DNA from: an uncultured bacterium
Lineage (GTDB): Bacteria > Verrucomicrobiota > Kiritimatiellia > PWTM01
Assembly: GCA_900661335.1 (NCBI GenBank)
Contig: CAACVY010000001.1
Location: 1 to 61,378, forward strand
Direction of reading: 5' to 3'
DNA: 61,378 nt
A program made the position numbers and the translations under genes. The notes under the pieces were generated by a model. The model saw only the letters and a program-made list of their open reading frames with translations. It was not told the DNA's origin and did not search any database. Below, in pieces: positions 36,606 to 46,127 of this stretch; the stretch's first letter is position 1, and each line of letters starts with the position of its first letter.

Positions 36606-37955
36606 TCACTGCGCGGCGACCTCGGGCGGGTTCCCCGGTTCGAGGCAAAAGAGCGCGGATCCTTGCGCCGTTTCGAGATCGTCTGTATTGCGAACGAGAA
36701 ATAGCTTCCTGTGGGCCCACACGGGTGGAGCCCAGGTTTGGGTGGCCAAGAACACACGACACCGCCCTTCCACTGCGCAGCCTTCGCGGCGAATCCGAAG
36801 CGAAAAGAAATGTCCCAGTTCACTGGACCCCAAGACGCCCGTCGGCGTGGACACGAGCCAACCTCGGCCCATGCGAACTGGGACCGCGCGCGGGCCGGAC
36901 GGCAGACAAGCGACTTCATTCCATTGGAGAGGTTCGCGCCACAATTCGGTGCCCGTGTCCAAGTCCAGCGCCACCAGGGCGGTATCGCCTGGCCCATGAC
37001 CCGTCACGCCCACCCACATGCCGGAGACCACAACGGGCTGCATGAAGTGCACGCCGACCGCGCGATTGGTCCACACAGGAGTGATTCGACCGTCGGGCTC
37101 GATTTGAACCATCACGGTGCCGGCCCCGTAACACTCCGAAATGACGATGCGGTTCCCGATGATGGTGGGTGGGGCGGCGTTGACCGACTCGAAGCGTCGT
37201 CCCCTCCAGGCAAAACGGGCCAGTTCTTGCCCTGACTCCTCATCGAGGACCAACAAACCGCCATTGGGCGGATCGCTTTCGCCGCCCGTGAAACACACTA
37301 CACATCGGCGCCCGTACAACGTAGCGGGGACCGGAGCCGCATAGCCCGCGCTCCAGCCATGGCCGGCGGTCCAGAGCAACGTTCCATCGGACAGCGAAAA
37401 GGCTCGCACGCACGGCCCGGTACCCGTACCGATGTTGACGATGACCCGATGGCCGAGCACCAGCGGGGTGGCACCCGAACCGAAAAAGTTACGGCCGGTG
37501 TTGAATTCACGACATAAGTCCCGCGACCAGATCGGGTGGCCGTCCTTTAGCCCCACAACGTCCAGCCCTCCATCCGGCCCGAGTGCGATGACGCGATCGT
37601 TTGCGACTACGGCGGGTGCGCGCGGTCCACCGTTGTAGCCGTAGCGGTCTCGATAGTCCGTGGGTCGCGCGAACCGCCAACGTCGCTGGCCGGTTTCGAT
37701 GTCGTAGGCATCGATACAAATCTCTTCCCCGATGCGATGGGCGAGCACGACGGTAGTCCCCACCACGGCTGGCGCTGCAAACCCTTCGCCTTTGGGCACG
37801 CTCCACACCACCCGCCAAGTTTGGCTTGTAACAGGTGGCCACGGCTCGGACGTGGTCATGGACCAAGTCGGCCCCAGCAGGTGCGGCCAGTCCGCTGCGA
37901 GAACCCACTGTGCAATGCCGAGGGTGCCGATCAGTATGATTCGATGGCTGTTCAC
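36606..37955 (-). CDS. Exported PQQ-like beta-propeller repeat protein
   Basis: A 449-residue protein with a signal peptide (start to about residue 20, ending VLAADW) and repeated propeller blades of the quinoprotein type, for example VVGTTVVLAHRI, YDIETGQRRWRF, LVLGHRVIVNIGTG, LVLDEESGQELARF and LDLDTGTELWREPL. Such proteins are frequent in PVC genomes and resemble BamB or PQQ dehydrogenase propellers; no PQQ or catalytic residues can be assigned. The GTG start at 37955 has AGGTG 5 nt upstream. A role in the cell envelope is likely; the partner is unknown. Confidence 0.85.
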   Translation of the reverse strand: MNSHRIILIGTLGIAQWVLAADWPHLLGPTWSMTTSEPWPPVTSQTWRVVWSVPKGEGFAAPAVVGTTVVLAHRIGEEICIDAYDIETGQRRWRFARPTDYRDRYGYNGGPRAPAVVANDRVIALGPDGGLDVVGLKDGHPIWSRDLCREFNTGRNFFGSGATPLVLGHRVIVNIGTGTGPCVRAFSLSDGTLLWTAGHGWSAGYAAPVPATLYGRRCVVCFTGGESDPPNGGLLVLDEESGQELARFAWRGRRFESVNAAPPTIIGNRIVISECYGAGTVMVQIEPDGRITPVWTNRAVGVHFMQPVVVSGMWVGVTGHGPGDTALVALDLDTGTELWREPLQWNEVACLPSGPRAVPVRMGRGWLVSTPTGVLGSSELGHFFSLRIRREGCAVEGRCRVFLATQTWAPPVWAHRKLFLVRNTDDLETAQGSALFCLEPGNPPEVAAQ

Positions 37956-38162
37956 GGAAACACCTATACGTCCAACTCACGTCGTCCGCACCCGCAACAC
38001 GACCGGCAGCAAACTTGCGTCGCCCTCCGTTCGCGTCCAGAAGAGTTTCGGATCTGCTCGACGCACACGCGAAGCATTATGAAACCCGGCCCAGGCCTTT
38101 CGTGTTGACAGGATCCCGCGTAGGGCCTGGTGTCGATTCCGCCGACGAATCCGCGGGGGTGG

Positions 38163-40697
38163 TTACGATGGGGTTTCCAAAGGGTTCGCTCGACGGCGCA
38201 GAAGCCAGATCAGCCATGCCACGAGCCACATGCCGCGACCAGCCAACGCAATGTAGAACGGCCCACGCGAGGGGCGGTACTCCCATTCGACCTGGTGAGT
38301 GCCTGCGGGCACCCGGAGGGCCTGAAACAACGCATCCGCCACGTGCAGCGTGGCAGGGCGGCCGTCGACACGGACGATCCAATCTGGATCGTACTTGGTC
38401 GCGCGGACCAGCCAGCCGTCCGCGGAGAGCCGGACCTCGGCTTTTATGAGAGCTGGCTCGTCGTGAACAATCCGGATCTCGTGATCGAGCGATTGTTCAA
38501 CGGCCGCGGAGTCGGCTCCCTGGAGTACGGATTCCGCAAGGGGATCGAAATTGGGAGCACTGATGCGATCCAGGGCTTGGCGTTGGCCCTCGGCCGTCGC
38601 CGGGACGGGAGTGACCACGCGAGGAACGAACAGGCGTGGGCGGGCACCGTCAAACGCGACGATCCGGACGAGTTGTTGGTCCGCTGGCACATCACTGCTC
38701 GGCACGATCGCGCCGGCTTGTTGAACCAAACCTAGTTTCGCGACCTCCCGGAACCGGCCGCGGTTGCCGTCCATCCGGTCCAGCTGCTCCGCGGCCCCGG
38801 GCACGGTGACAAAGAACCGGACGGCCCCCAGACTCCACATGCGAAGCTGGTCACGGATATGTTGGAAGAACCCTGCGTAATCGGATGGCAATCGAGATAC
38901 GCTGACTGGATCGAAGAGATCACAGCCCGACACCTGAAGGTAGGACATGCGCAAGAGGTTGAACACCGACTGCAAGCCGGGGTGCTCCGGTGGAAGGAGC
39001 TTGAACCGCCCCTCACTGCGGTGGTGAGCGACGAATTCCGTGAGCGGGTTAGGCTCTAGAATGTGGCGGTACTCGCGGCCGGAGGCGTATCGTCGGTTGA
39101 CCCACCCCAGTTGTACCAATGCCAAGACCGCGAGCCATGCAATCGCCCAGCGGTTGGCTCGCGAGGGATCCGCCCACGGCCGGCGGCGGTGGATCCAGCT
39201 CAGCCCGCCGATCGCCAATCCACTGAGAAGGACCACGCTAAGCGATGAAGCGACGGCCGTGCGCCAGGCCGCCATGGCTTGTTCGGATGTGAATTCTTCG
39301 CTCATTCGGGCTGCGAGAAACGCTTCGCGACCACTGAGTAACTCGAGCAGCAAAAACAGTCCAACCGCTCCGAGCCCGATGCACACGACAACAAACGGTT
39401 CCCTCAGGAACCCGAAGCCAAAGCTCGCTCGGACTGGTTCGGGCGTGCGGTGCGCGATGCGTTCAATGCCCTCGGCCATCGCCGGCAGCGCGAACAACAA
39501 ACCGGGCATCCACCACTTTTCCGGGTTACGAATCGTCCCGAGGTACGGGAGTGAAAATACCAGCCGATAAAACGGCGTGTACCGCCCCCATGCGAGCACC
39601 AAGCAGACTGCGCAGCCGACAAGCGAAATCCACAGCCAACGGCGCCGACGGTTCGATGGATAGCCGCGAAGGCTCCACCAACCGGCCAGTACCCATACTA
39701 CGGGGATGAGCCCCAAGTAGTGGCCGGTCAACGAAAAATTTCGGAAGCCGCGGCGATGGACTTCCCAGCCAGGCGTGCGACCGATTCGGCCCCAATAGGG
39801 CGCGGTTTCGGACCTCATACTCAATCCGAAGTAAGGGCCAGAAACCAACGTCCAGGTCTCGTTTGGAGGCAAGCTCCACTGCGTCGCCCAGTTGTATCGC
39901 TCGGCTGGATCGTCGGCCATGCCACTTTGCACGCCGGCGATTTGCGTACGGAACATGACGTGGACCGTTTGCCATGCCAGTAAAAAGCTCGCCGCCACGA
40001 GTGCAAGACCCCGGCCGGCTAGACCGACCCATTCGCGCACGTTCGCTCGGTCCGGCCAATGACGGGCGAGGAATATCGCAGCGATGGTGAGCGCAAAAAA
40101 CACGCCAATGTCCGGCACCTCGGCGATCGCCATCCCCAGGCAGCCACCAGCCAAGGCGTACGGTAAAATCGCGCGGTCTTGAATGCCGCGTTCCAAAAAC
40201 CCCACCGCCAATGCGGCGAAGCCCAACGCGGCCGCGCGGACCGTGAGGCCCAATACCGCAAAGCTAAAGCAACTTCCGCTCAGGGCTGTGACGACGCCTG
40301 TGAGTGCAGATGCCAATGGGGAAAATCCCAGCTGGCGCAGCGCCCAATAGATCGCTCCAGCGACGAGGGCCAACAGCACTACCACGAACTCGCGACGGTA
40401 ATGGTGAGGGCCGAACAGCGACTCGCCGAGGCTGGCGGTGGAAATCGCGAATTGCTGTCCCCCTTGGCCAAAGAAGAACTGGTTGTCCCAGACTCGCAGC
40501 ATGGCGGCAGGACATCGGTACGTCGGACTCAACGCGGATTCGATGTTTCCGTCGTTGAAGTCCAGCACCCACGAGGGGCGCAGCAACACGTGGGCCATGG
40601 ACACTGCTGCGAGTAGCGCGGTGGCGATCACGGCACCGGCGGCCCAGGTCCAAGCCCTGCAGGGCACGGACGAATGGTCGGGGGACATTCGGCTCAT
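38163..40697 (-). CDS. YfhO-like polytopic membrane protein
   Basis: An 844-residue protein with about a dozen membrane segments in the first two thirds (for example AVIATALLAAVSMAHVLL, VVVLLALVAGAIYWAL, VVCIGLGAVGLFLLLELL), then a soluble stretch and a last segment near the C-terminus. The region WLVRATKYDPDWIVRVDGRPATL...LRVPAGTHQVEWEYRP is typical of YfhO-family proteins, which modify surface polymers or lipids by glycosylation. The donor and acceptor here are unknown. The ATG at 40697 has GAGGA 8-9 nt upstream; the track's 40937 start is unlikely. Confidence 0.8.
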   Translation of the reverse strand: MSRMSPDHSSVPCRAWTWAAGAVIATALLAAVSMAHVLLRPSWVLDFNDGNIESALSPTYRCPAAMLRVWDNQFFFGQGGQQFAISTASLGESLFGPHHYRREFVVVLLALVAGAIYWALRQLGFSPLASALTGVVTALSGSCFSFAVLGLTVRAAALGFAALAVGFLERGIQDRAILPYALAGGCLGMAIAEVPDIGVFFALTIAAIFLARHWPDRANVREWVGLAGRGLALVAASFLLAWQTVHVMFRTQIAGVQSGMADDPAERYNWATQWSLPPNETWTLVSGPYFGLSMRSETAPYWGRIGRTPGWEVHRRGFRNFSLTGHYLGLIPVVWVLAGWWSLRGYPSNRRRRWLWISLVGCAVCLVLAWGRYTPFYRLVFSLPYLGTIRNPEKWWMPGLLFALPAMAEGIERIAHRTPEPVRASFGFGFLREPFVVVCIGLGAVGLFLLLELLSGREAFLAARMSEEFTSEQAMAAWRTAVASSLSVVLLSGLAIGGLSWIHRRRPWADPSRANRWAIAWLAVLALVQLGWVNRRYASGREYRHILEPNPLTEFVAHHRSEGRFKLLPPEHPGLQSVFNLLRMSYLQVSGCDLFDPVSVSRLPSDYAGFFQHIRDQLRMWSLGAVRFFVTVPGAAEQLDRMDGNRGRFREVAKLGLVQQAGAIVPSSDVPADQQLVRIVAFDGARPRLFVPRVVTPVPATAEGQRQALDRISAPNFDPLAESVLQGADSAAVEQSLDHEIRIVHDEPALIKAEVRLSADGWLVRATKYDPDWIVRVDGRPATLHVADALFQALRVPAGTHQVEWEYRPSRGPFYIALAGRGMWLVAWLIWLLRRRANPLETPS

Positions 40698-41332
40698 AGG
40701 ACAGTTCCTCGAATCCTGCGATGCTAGCATGGTGCCACGAACAGCGCGATCGGGTCGCTGAGCGCATTCGATTGATTCCGTGTTCTGAGGGCAACAGCAT
40801 CCCAGCATGACGACGGCTGTCTTCTGGTGAGACTGGGTGCCGATGTGCCGCGAGGTGGGCGGGTCCACTGCGACGTTGTGGGGCATCGACTCGATTCGAG
40901 CCCAAGGTCCACACTTGACCCCAACCGCATGCCACACCGGAACGAAGTTTCTGGAAAAACGCCGCGTTCCGTGGAACGTGAACGACTACAAAGTTCCCAA
41001 GCGGCCCCAGTCAGCGAGGGTCCACGCTACCGCGTCCGTTGCCGTGGCGGTCGCCTGACGCCCAGCCTTGCTTTGGCCACTCTGTGAGCGGGGAGCTTCG
41101 CGGCTTCAGTTTCGCGGAGCGGTGGTGTTTTGGCGAGAGATTGCGGCGGCTGTGGCGGGTAGGGCAGCTCCGGGCTTTGACGGCCGGAGGTATCGCTGCG
41201 CGACGAGCGTTCCGCGAACGAATTGCATGTCCGGTGTCGAGCAAGTATATTTTTGTTATATCTGGTCAGGCCGGTGTCCGTCCGCGAGAGCGGATGCACG
41301 GCAACGACCTCTAGAAGCAGGAGTGGATTCCC
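40698..41332. other. 635-bp intergenic region upstream of PPi-phosphofructokinase
   Basis: This divergent region contains the promoter of the phosphofructokinase gene (41223-41251). Short ORFs on both strands have no recognisable domains. I see no other repeat, RNA gene or operator in it. Confidence 0.45.
41223..41251 (+). promoter_or_regulatory. Promoter of the phosphofructokinase gene
   Basis: TTGCAT (41223-41228), a 17-bp spacer and TATATT (41246-41251) sit in a locally AT-rich patch, about 80 bp upstream of the ATG. Both hexamers are good sigma-70-type matches. Confidence 0.68.
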
Positions 41333-42565
41333 ATGGCGACGAAACGGAGTGTGAACACTTTAGTAGGCAACATGGTCATTGCACAGAGTGGGGGCCCGAC
41401 GGCGGTGATTAACCAGAGCCTGGTCGGGGCCATTCTGGAGGCGAAGAAGCATCCGGAGATCCGGAAGATCTACGGGTCGCTTCACGGCTTGAAAGGGTTG
41501 TTGGAGGAACGCTTGTGCGATCTTCGGAAAGAAACGCCAGCCAACCTGGAGCTTGTGGCTCGAACGCCATCGGCGGCGTTGGGCTCGGTCCGAAAGAAAC
41601 CCACGCCTGAAGAGTGTGCCCAAATCTTCCAGGTGCTCCAGAAGTACGACATTCGCTACTTCTTCTACATCGGCGGCAACGACAGCGCGGAAACGACCCA
41701 CATCATCAACGAGGAGGCGCGCAAGGCTGGCTTCCCAATACGGTGCTTCCACATCTGCAAGACGATCGACAACGACCTGCGCGAAAACGATCACACGCCC
41801 GGATACGGCAGCGCGGCGAAGTTCGTCGCCCAGGCGTTCATGGGGGACAACCTCGACAACCGCTCGCTGCCTGGTGTGAAAATCAATGTCGTAATGGGCC
41901 GCCACGCGGGATTTTTGACGGCGGCGTCGGCCTTGGCGCGAGTTTGGCCGGATGACGGACCGCACTTGATCTATTTGCCTGAGCGGCCGTTCTCCATGGA
42001 GAAATTCGTGTTAGACGTGCAAGAGGTGTACGCCAAGTACGGCCGCTGTGTGGTGGCCGTGTCGGAAGGCATCGCGGATGAGCACGGCGAGCCGATCGCA
42101 AGCAAGTTCATCAAGGAAACGGACTCCCACGGCAACGTGCAGTTGAGCGGCTCTGGCGCGCTCGGGGACCTGCTCGCTCGCGAGGTCAAAGAAAAGGCGA
42201 AGATCTCGCGGGTTCGGGCGGACACGTTCGGGTATCTGCAGCGGTCCTTCGTGGGTGTCGTTTCCGAAGTGGATGCTCGGGAGGCTCGCCAGGTGGGTGT
42301 GATGGCCATTCGGTTCGCTACGCGTGGGGATGTCACCAGTGGCAGCACCGCGATTCGGCGAGCACCAGGACGGGCGTACAAGATTTCGATCGAATGCGTA
42401 GAGCTGTCCAAGGTGGCGAAAGAAACCCGTCACATGCCCGACGAGTTCATTGCGCCCTCTGGGCACGACGTGACCCAAGCGTTCCTAGAGTATGTCCGGC
42501 CAATCGTGGGCGAGCTCCCGAAGATCGGTCGCCTGAAGATGGTTCCGGTTCCGAAAAAGGATTGA
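41333..42565 (+). CDS. pfp: PPi-dependent 6-phosphofructokinase
   Basis: This enzyme interconverts fructose 6-phosphate and fructose 1,6-bisphosphate, using pyrophosphate as the phosphoryl donor. The 410-residue product has the PfkA-family motifs AQSGGPTAVINQ, FYIGGNDSAET (114-118 GGNDS) and KTIDNDL (143-148). The Asp in GGNDS and the Lys before TIDND mark PPi rather than ATP specificity in this superfamily. MGRHAGFLTAASAL is also conserved. AGGAG sits 9 nt before the ATG. The enzyme works near equilibrium and saves ATP in fermentative organisms. It is followed by DUF486 and HD genes on the same strand. Confidence 0.93.
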   Translation: MATKRSVNTLVGNMVIAQSGGPTAVINQSLVGAILEAKKHPEIRKIYGSLHGLKGLLEERLCDLRKETPANLELVARTPSAALGSVRKKPTPEECAQIFQVLQKYDIRYFFYIGGNDSAETTHIINEEARKAGFPIRCFHICKTIDNDLRENDHTPGYGSAAKFVAQAFMGDNLDNRSLPGVKINVVMGRHAGFLTAASALARVWPDDGPHLIYLPERPFSMEKFVLDVQEVYAKYGRCVVAVSEGIADEHGEPIASKFIKETDSHGNVQLSGSGALGDLLAREVKEKAKISRVRADTFGYLQRSFVGVVSEVDAREARQVGVMAIRFATRGDVTSGSTAIRRAPGRAYKISIECVELSKVAKETRHMPDEFIAPSGHDVTQAFLEYVRPIVGELPKIGRLKMVPVPKKD

Positions 42566-42628
42566 GCCACCTGATTTCGAGGGTTCGGGGTTGCACCCAT
42601 CGTGGGTGAACGGCCCTCGGCTACTTGG

Positions 42629-42988
42629 ATGAACCGGCACGTTGTCATCACCGTCATTCTGTTGATTTGCAGCAACGTCTTCATGACGTTTGCGTGGTAC
42701 GCTCACCTTCGCAATTTGTCCGACCGGCCGTGGTTCATCGCGGCGCTGGCGAGCTGGGGGATTGCATTGTTCGAGTACATGCTGCAAGTCCCAGCCAACC
42801 GTATCGGACACCAGGTTCTCAGCGTGCCTCAGCTCAAAATCTTGCAGGAAGCGATCACGCTGACGGTCTTCGTGCCGTTCTCGGTGCTGTATCTGCGGGA
42901 ACCGGTGCGGAGCGACTACGTCTGGGCGGCGTTGTGCGTGATGGGTGCGGTCTTCTTCGTATTTCGGGCCAAACTGATGGGCTCATGA
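42629..42988 (+). CDS. DUF486 (DMT-superfamily) small membrane protein
   Basis: A 119-residue integral membrane protein with about four membrane segments: VVITVILLICSNVFMTFAWY, PWFIAALASWGIALFEYML, AITLTVFVPFSVLYL and VWAALCVMGAVFFVF. The motifs FMTFAWYAHL, SWGIALFEYMLQVPANRIG and QLKILQEAITL are characteristic of the DUF486 family, whose function is unknown but related to drug/metabolite transporters. I use the ATG at 42629, which matches the family N-terminus, over the track's GTG at 42602; that GTG sits in a CACCCA/TGGGTG hairpin. It is 63 bp downstream of pfp. Confidence 0.9.
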   Translation: MNRHVVITVILLICSNVFMTFAWYAHLRNLSDRPWFIAALASWGIALFEYMLQVPANRIGHQVLSVPQLKILQEAITLTVFVPFSVLYLREPVRSDYVWAALCVMGAVFFVFRAKLMGS

Positions 42989-43013
42989 CTCCATCCGCCC
43001 GGCGGTCGGTACG

Positions 43014-43484
43014 ATGAGCGAACCGCGAGCACAGGGTAGCTCGATCCCTTGGCGGCAGATCCAACCGCTTCCAGCCCGTGCGTTGGCACTGGCGGCGTGG
43101 GTGTTCTCGCGTCAAAAGGACGGAGAGCACAAATTCGCCCACTCGTGGCGCGTGATGCGACGAGTTCGGGGGCCGATGCTCCGTGCGGCGGCGGCACTCC
43201 ACGACGTGGTGGAAAGCGGGGGGTGCACGCTGGAAGACTTGTGCGCAGCGGGTTTTCCTGACCGTGTTGTGCAGTGGGTGGACTTACTTTCGAAGCGCCC
43301 GGGCGAAGAGTACCTTGCCTATATTCGCCGCCTGGCCGTTTCGAAAGCGGCACGAACGATCAAGCTAGCCGACTTGGCCGATAACATGGTCCACAAAGGT
43401 CGCACCGACCCGGATCGCCGAGCTCGCTACATGACTGCCTTGGCGTGGTTGCGGCCCCGACGGCCTCGCAAGCTGTCCGCATAA
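43014..43484 (+). CDS. HD-domain phosphohydrolase-like small protein
   Basis: A 156-residue protein with HD-type metal-binding motifs: FAHSWRVMRRV (first His), ALHDVVESGGCTLEDL (His-Asp pair) and TIKLADLADNM (late Asp). This resembles small guanosine-polyphosphate pyrophosphohydrolase (MESH1/RelA-hydrolase-like) or other HD proteins of nucleotide metabolism; the actual substrate is not evident. It follows the DUF486 gene by 25 bp and may be in the same transcript as pfp. No extra domains are present. Confidence 0.75.
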   Translation: MSEPRAQGSSIPWRQIQPLPARALALAAWVFSRQKDGEHKFAHSWRVMRRVRGPMLRAAAALHDVVESGGCTLEDLCAAGFPDRVVQWVDLLSKRPGEEYLAYIRRLAVSKAARTIKLADLADNMVHKGRTDPDRRARYMTALAWLRPRRPRKLSA

Positions 43485-43797
43485 CTTCCTCGCAGGCTAG
43501 TCCGTCGGAAGTCAGGTGTCGGAGGCACTAGGACGCGCCCATGGTGGGCCACGCCTGCACCCGTGGCGTTTCCCCCAAGCGCTGTCGAGTGAGTCATTTC
43601 CGGTGTTTTGCCTTCAAAATCGAAAGGATCTGCGCGGTTCCAGATTGATCTTGGCCGCCGTACCTGTTGAGTCCCATCGTGCGGCGGTGGCCGAAGTCGT
43701 GTCGTGGAAGGGAAAGCCCGTCACTTCGTACGCCCACGTGGAAATTCGTCAACGCACTCCATGACCCGCCACAGAGCAAAGGTGAGGTGGCGTGGCT
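43485..43797. other. Intergenic region between HD-domain gene and VanZ-like gene
   Basis: This 313-bp stretch separates convergent genes. A plus-strand ORF (43516-43764, 82 codons, GTG start) has no recognised domain and no good ribosome-binding site, so I do not call it. No terminator with a clear T-run is visible. Confidence 0.4.
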
Positions 43798-45057
43798 CTA
43801 AGCTGAGGCGTCCCGCGCAGTTGTGGTACGAACCTCGGCCATAAGAAGGCCGAACGCGATCGCGAGCAAATTCAGTCCAATGTCCGGCATCCGTGGTCGG
43901 CGCGTGAACGTGAGCCATTGCAACGACTCCGCCCAACATGCCACAATGAGGAATCCCAATGCGATCCAACCCCAATGGCATCCGCACGCACGAACTTGTC
44001 GAAGACGAAATCCAAAACTCCGTTGCGCGAGCCACGCAAACACCGCGAACACGGCGAGATGGCCGGTTTTGTGCAAGTCGATTCGCGCGATGGACCGACG
44101 AACACGCGCCGCTATTTGGTGTGCGAGGGTGGGTACTTGGGTTGTTTTCTGCGCCGGCGGTGGGGGAGAAGGGGACGCAGCGGCTTCGCTCGCTGAAGGT
44201 AGGACCGGCTTGGCAGACACAGCCTGCTGGGGGCCTTGGGAAACACCTGAGACTGAGGGCTCCGGTACGTTGGCCCATTGCTGCAGGTGGTGTTGGAACC
44301 GTGCGATGGCGGAGTCGGGCACCCACATCCCTACCCAAATCAGTGCAGTCCATGCCGCCAACGCCCATCCACCTCGTCGAGTGCCCAACCGCAGGCATCG
44401 AAAGCTGTGAACGGCCAGCGCAACCCAAAGCAGCGCCCAGGCCGCAAAGACCCATGTGGTAGCCGGGTGCTGCACCGCGCGGACCGCTTCGAAGCGGGAG
44501 CACTCCAGCGTGCCTCCCTCCCCTTGATGGGCGAGGGCGAAGGTCCAGGACTCTGCGTCGGGAGGCGGGTGAAAGCGATGCTCGAATGCATGCCACCCTC
44601 GCGTGCCGGTGAGTTCGGCGGCCGTATGCGGCAGATCCCATCGGGCACGTCCGTCGCGGTCACGCACGAAGAAGAGCGCCCGTGCGACTAAATATGGGTA
44701 CTCACCGGGTTGAATTCTCTCGCCCCGCCAGGATCCGCGAACGACGATGGCTTCCGCCGGTTGAGGATTGGTGATCACGTACCGCAAGATCGGGTGACAG
44801 GTGGGGGACGCCGCCAGGCGAACGACTGGAGATGTCGAGGTGCGAACCCACTCGACGCCCGGGTCGTGGACTCCCATCCATGCGGCGTGGATCCCATTCG
44901 ATGGAATCGCGTCGTCGGGTGCCCAGGGTGGGAGCAAATTCTGGCCGACGTCCCGGTACAGAGGCCACGAGAGAAAAAAGGTCCACATGGCCACCAGCGA
45001 GGCGATCACTGGGGCCACGATTCGCGCGGCAGTTGGATGTTCGACATTCTGGTTCAC
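43798..45057 (-). CDS. VanZ-like membrane protein with extracytoplasmic N-terminal domain
   Basis: A 419-residue protein. One N-terminal membrane segment (IVAPVIASLVAMWTFFLSW) leads to a soluble region of about 150 residues, then a second membrane pair (TTWVFAAWALLWVALAV, WALAAWTALIWVGMWV), a Pro/Ala-rich linker and a C-terminal VanZ-like four-helix domain. The latter has HKTGHLAVFAVFAWL and a conserved ESLQWLTFTRRPRMPDIGLNLLAIAFG stretch. VanZ-like domains occur in proteins linked to envelope or teicoplanin phenotypes, but the biochemical role is not settled. The GTG start at 45057 is 11 bp downstream of the Gfo/Idh gene stop. Confidence 0.75.
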   Translation of the reverse strand: MNQNVEHPTAARIVAPVIASLVAMWTFFLSWPLYRDVGQNLLPPWAPDDAIPSNGIHAAWMGVHDPGVEWVRTSTSPVVRLAASPTCHPILRYVITNPQPAEAIVVRGSWRGERIQPGEYPYLVARALFFVRDRDGRARWDLPHTAAELTGTRGWHAFEHRFHPPPDAESWTFALAHQGEGGTLECSRFEAVRAVQHPATTWVFAAWALLWVALAVHSFRCLRLGTRRGGWALAAWTALIWVGMWVPDSAIARFQHHLQQWANVPEPSVSGVSQGPQQAVSAKPVLPSASEAAASPSPPPPAQKTTQVPTLAHQIAARVRRSIARIDLHKTGHLAVFAVFAWLAQRSFGFRLRQVRACGCHWGWIALGFLIVACWAESLQWLTFTRRPRMPDIGLNLLAIAFGLLMAEVRTTTARDASA

Positions 45058-45068
45058 GCGGCAGAGCC

Positions 45069-46127
45069 CTACGGGAACAGCGGAAGGCGGATCTCACGAC
45101 CTTCCTGCATGCTTCGCCAAACTGCCTCGGTGAACTCCATGTAACGGACGCCATCCTCGAACGTAGTGAGGCGCACGGGCTGTTCGCCGCGGATGGCGGC
45201 CACGAAGTCCGCTTCGACTCGCCACTCACCACGTTCATGTGGTGGGATCTCTAGACGGGCAAGGCCTGCATCGCCTCGTCGCCCCATCCACAGTTGGCCG
45301 TCACGGAACACCAGCACGGCAAGATCCCCGTACAGCCACGTGCCGGCACCTTCTTGGAACGCGGTGACGGTACTCTGTTGGATGTGGAGTAGGGCGCCCC
45401 CGGCCAATTCCGCGAGGACGTCGAGGTGATCGGGGATGCGCACGGCGCCCAGCGAGCCGTCCTCACGCCGGCGATAGGGGACGAAGACGCGGCCCATGGC
45501 CATGACCCGAGTGGCCTCGCCAACCCAGCGCAAAATCATTTCGTAGACCACGCCGAGCATCTGGATGTTGAAGCCGTTGAGTGCAATGTCTTGGCGCCAG
45601 TGCAACGGCTGATCAGGGTCCAAGAACCCCCGCGGCTCACGGTGTTCGATGTAGCGGAGCGTGCCCAGCTGTCCCTCCGCGAGCAAGCGGCGAACCGTCA
45701 GATCCACGCCCAAGCTGAACGGCGAGGGAACGATTTGGGCCACCAAGTGAGGACGACGCCGTGCCGCCTCCCACATGGCTCGGGCCTCGGCGGCGTTCAT
45801 GGCCATGCGGGCCTCGGTCAATACGTGCTTGCCGCATTCAAGCGCGGCGATTGTGATGGGCGCGTGAAGATATGGCCAGGTGCCGATCACGATCGCGTTG
45901 GTCTCCGGATCTTCCACCGCTTCGCGCCAGTGACGGTAAATCCGGGGGATCCCAAATTGTTCCGCGACGCGTCGCGAGGACGCCTCGGTTCGGTTAACAA
46001 CGCCGACAATGCGGACCCCGGGCAATGCTTGCAACCCGGGGATGTGACGCAGACAGGTGTTGGCGCCGGCGCCGACGATGCCCACTCGGATGTCGAGATT
46101 CGAAGTGTTCATGGTGGCTTCGCTCAT
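45069..46127 (-). CDS. Gfo/Idh/MocA-family oxidoreductase with altered EKP motif
   Basis: An NAD(P)-dependent oxidoreductase of 352 residues with a Rossmann domain (VGIVGAGANTCLRHIPG, 16-31) and a C-terminal alpha/beta domain. The usual catalytic EKP motif reads Glu105-Ala106-Arg107 in VLTEARMAMNAAEA, so the catalytic lysine is missing; this EAR version recurs in a subfamily I recall. The DHLDVLAEL, GTWLYGDLAVLVF and DFVAAIRGEQPVRL segments are typical of the family. The start overlaps the gcvPA stop (ATGA). The substrate is unknown, and oxidation or a non-redox reaction cannot be assumed. Confidence 0.82.
   Translation of the reverse strand: MSEATMNTSNLDIRVGIVGAGANTCLRHIPGLQALPGVRIVGVVNRTEASSRRVAEQFGIPRIYRHWREAVEDPETNAIVIGTWPYLHAPITIAALECGKHVLTEARMAMNAAEARAMWEAARRRPHLVAQIVPSPFSLGVDLTVRRLLAEGQLGTLRYIEHREPRGFLDPDQPLHWRQDIALNGFNIQMLGVVYEMILRWVGEATRVMAMGRVFVPYRRREDGSLGAVRIPDHLDVLAELAGGALLHIQQSTVTAFQEGAGTWLYGDLAVLVFRDGQLWMGRRGDAGLARLEIPPHERGEWRVEADFVAAIRGEQPVRLTTFEDGVRYMEFTEAVWRSMQEGREIRLPLFP

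Noticed and set aside
43516-43764. 82-aa plus-strand ORF
   Set aside because: GTG start without ribosome-binding site, no domain, overlaps minus-strand ORF of equal quality.
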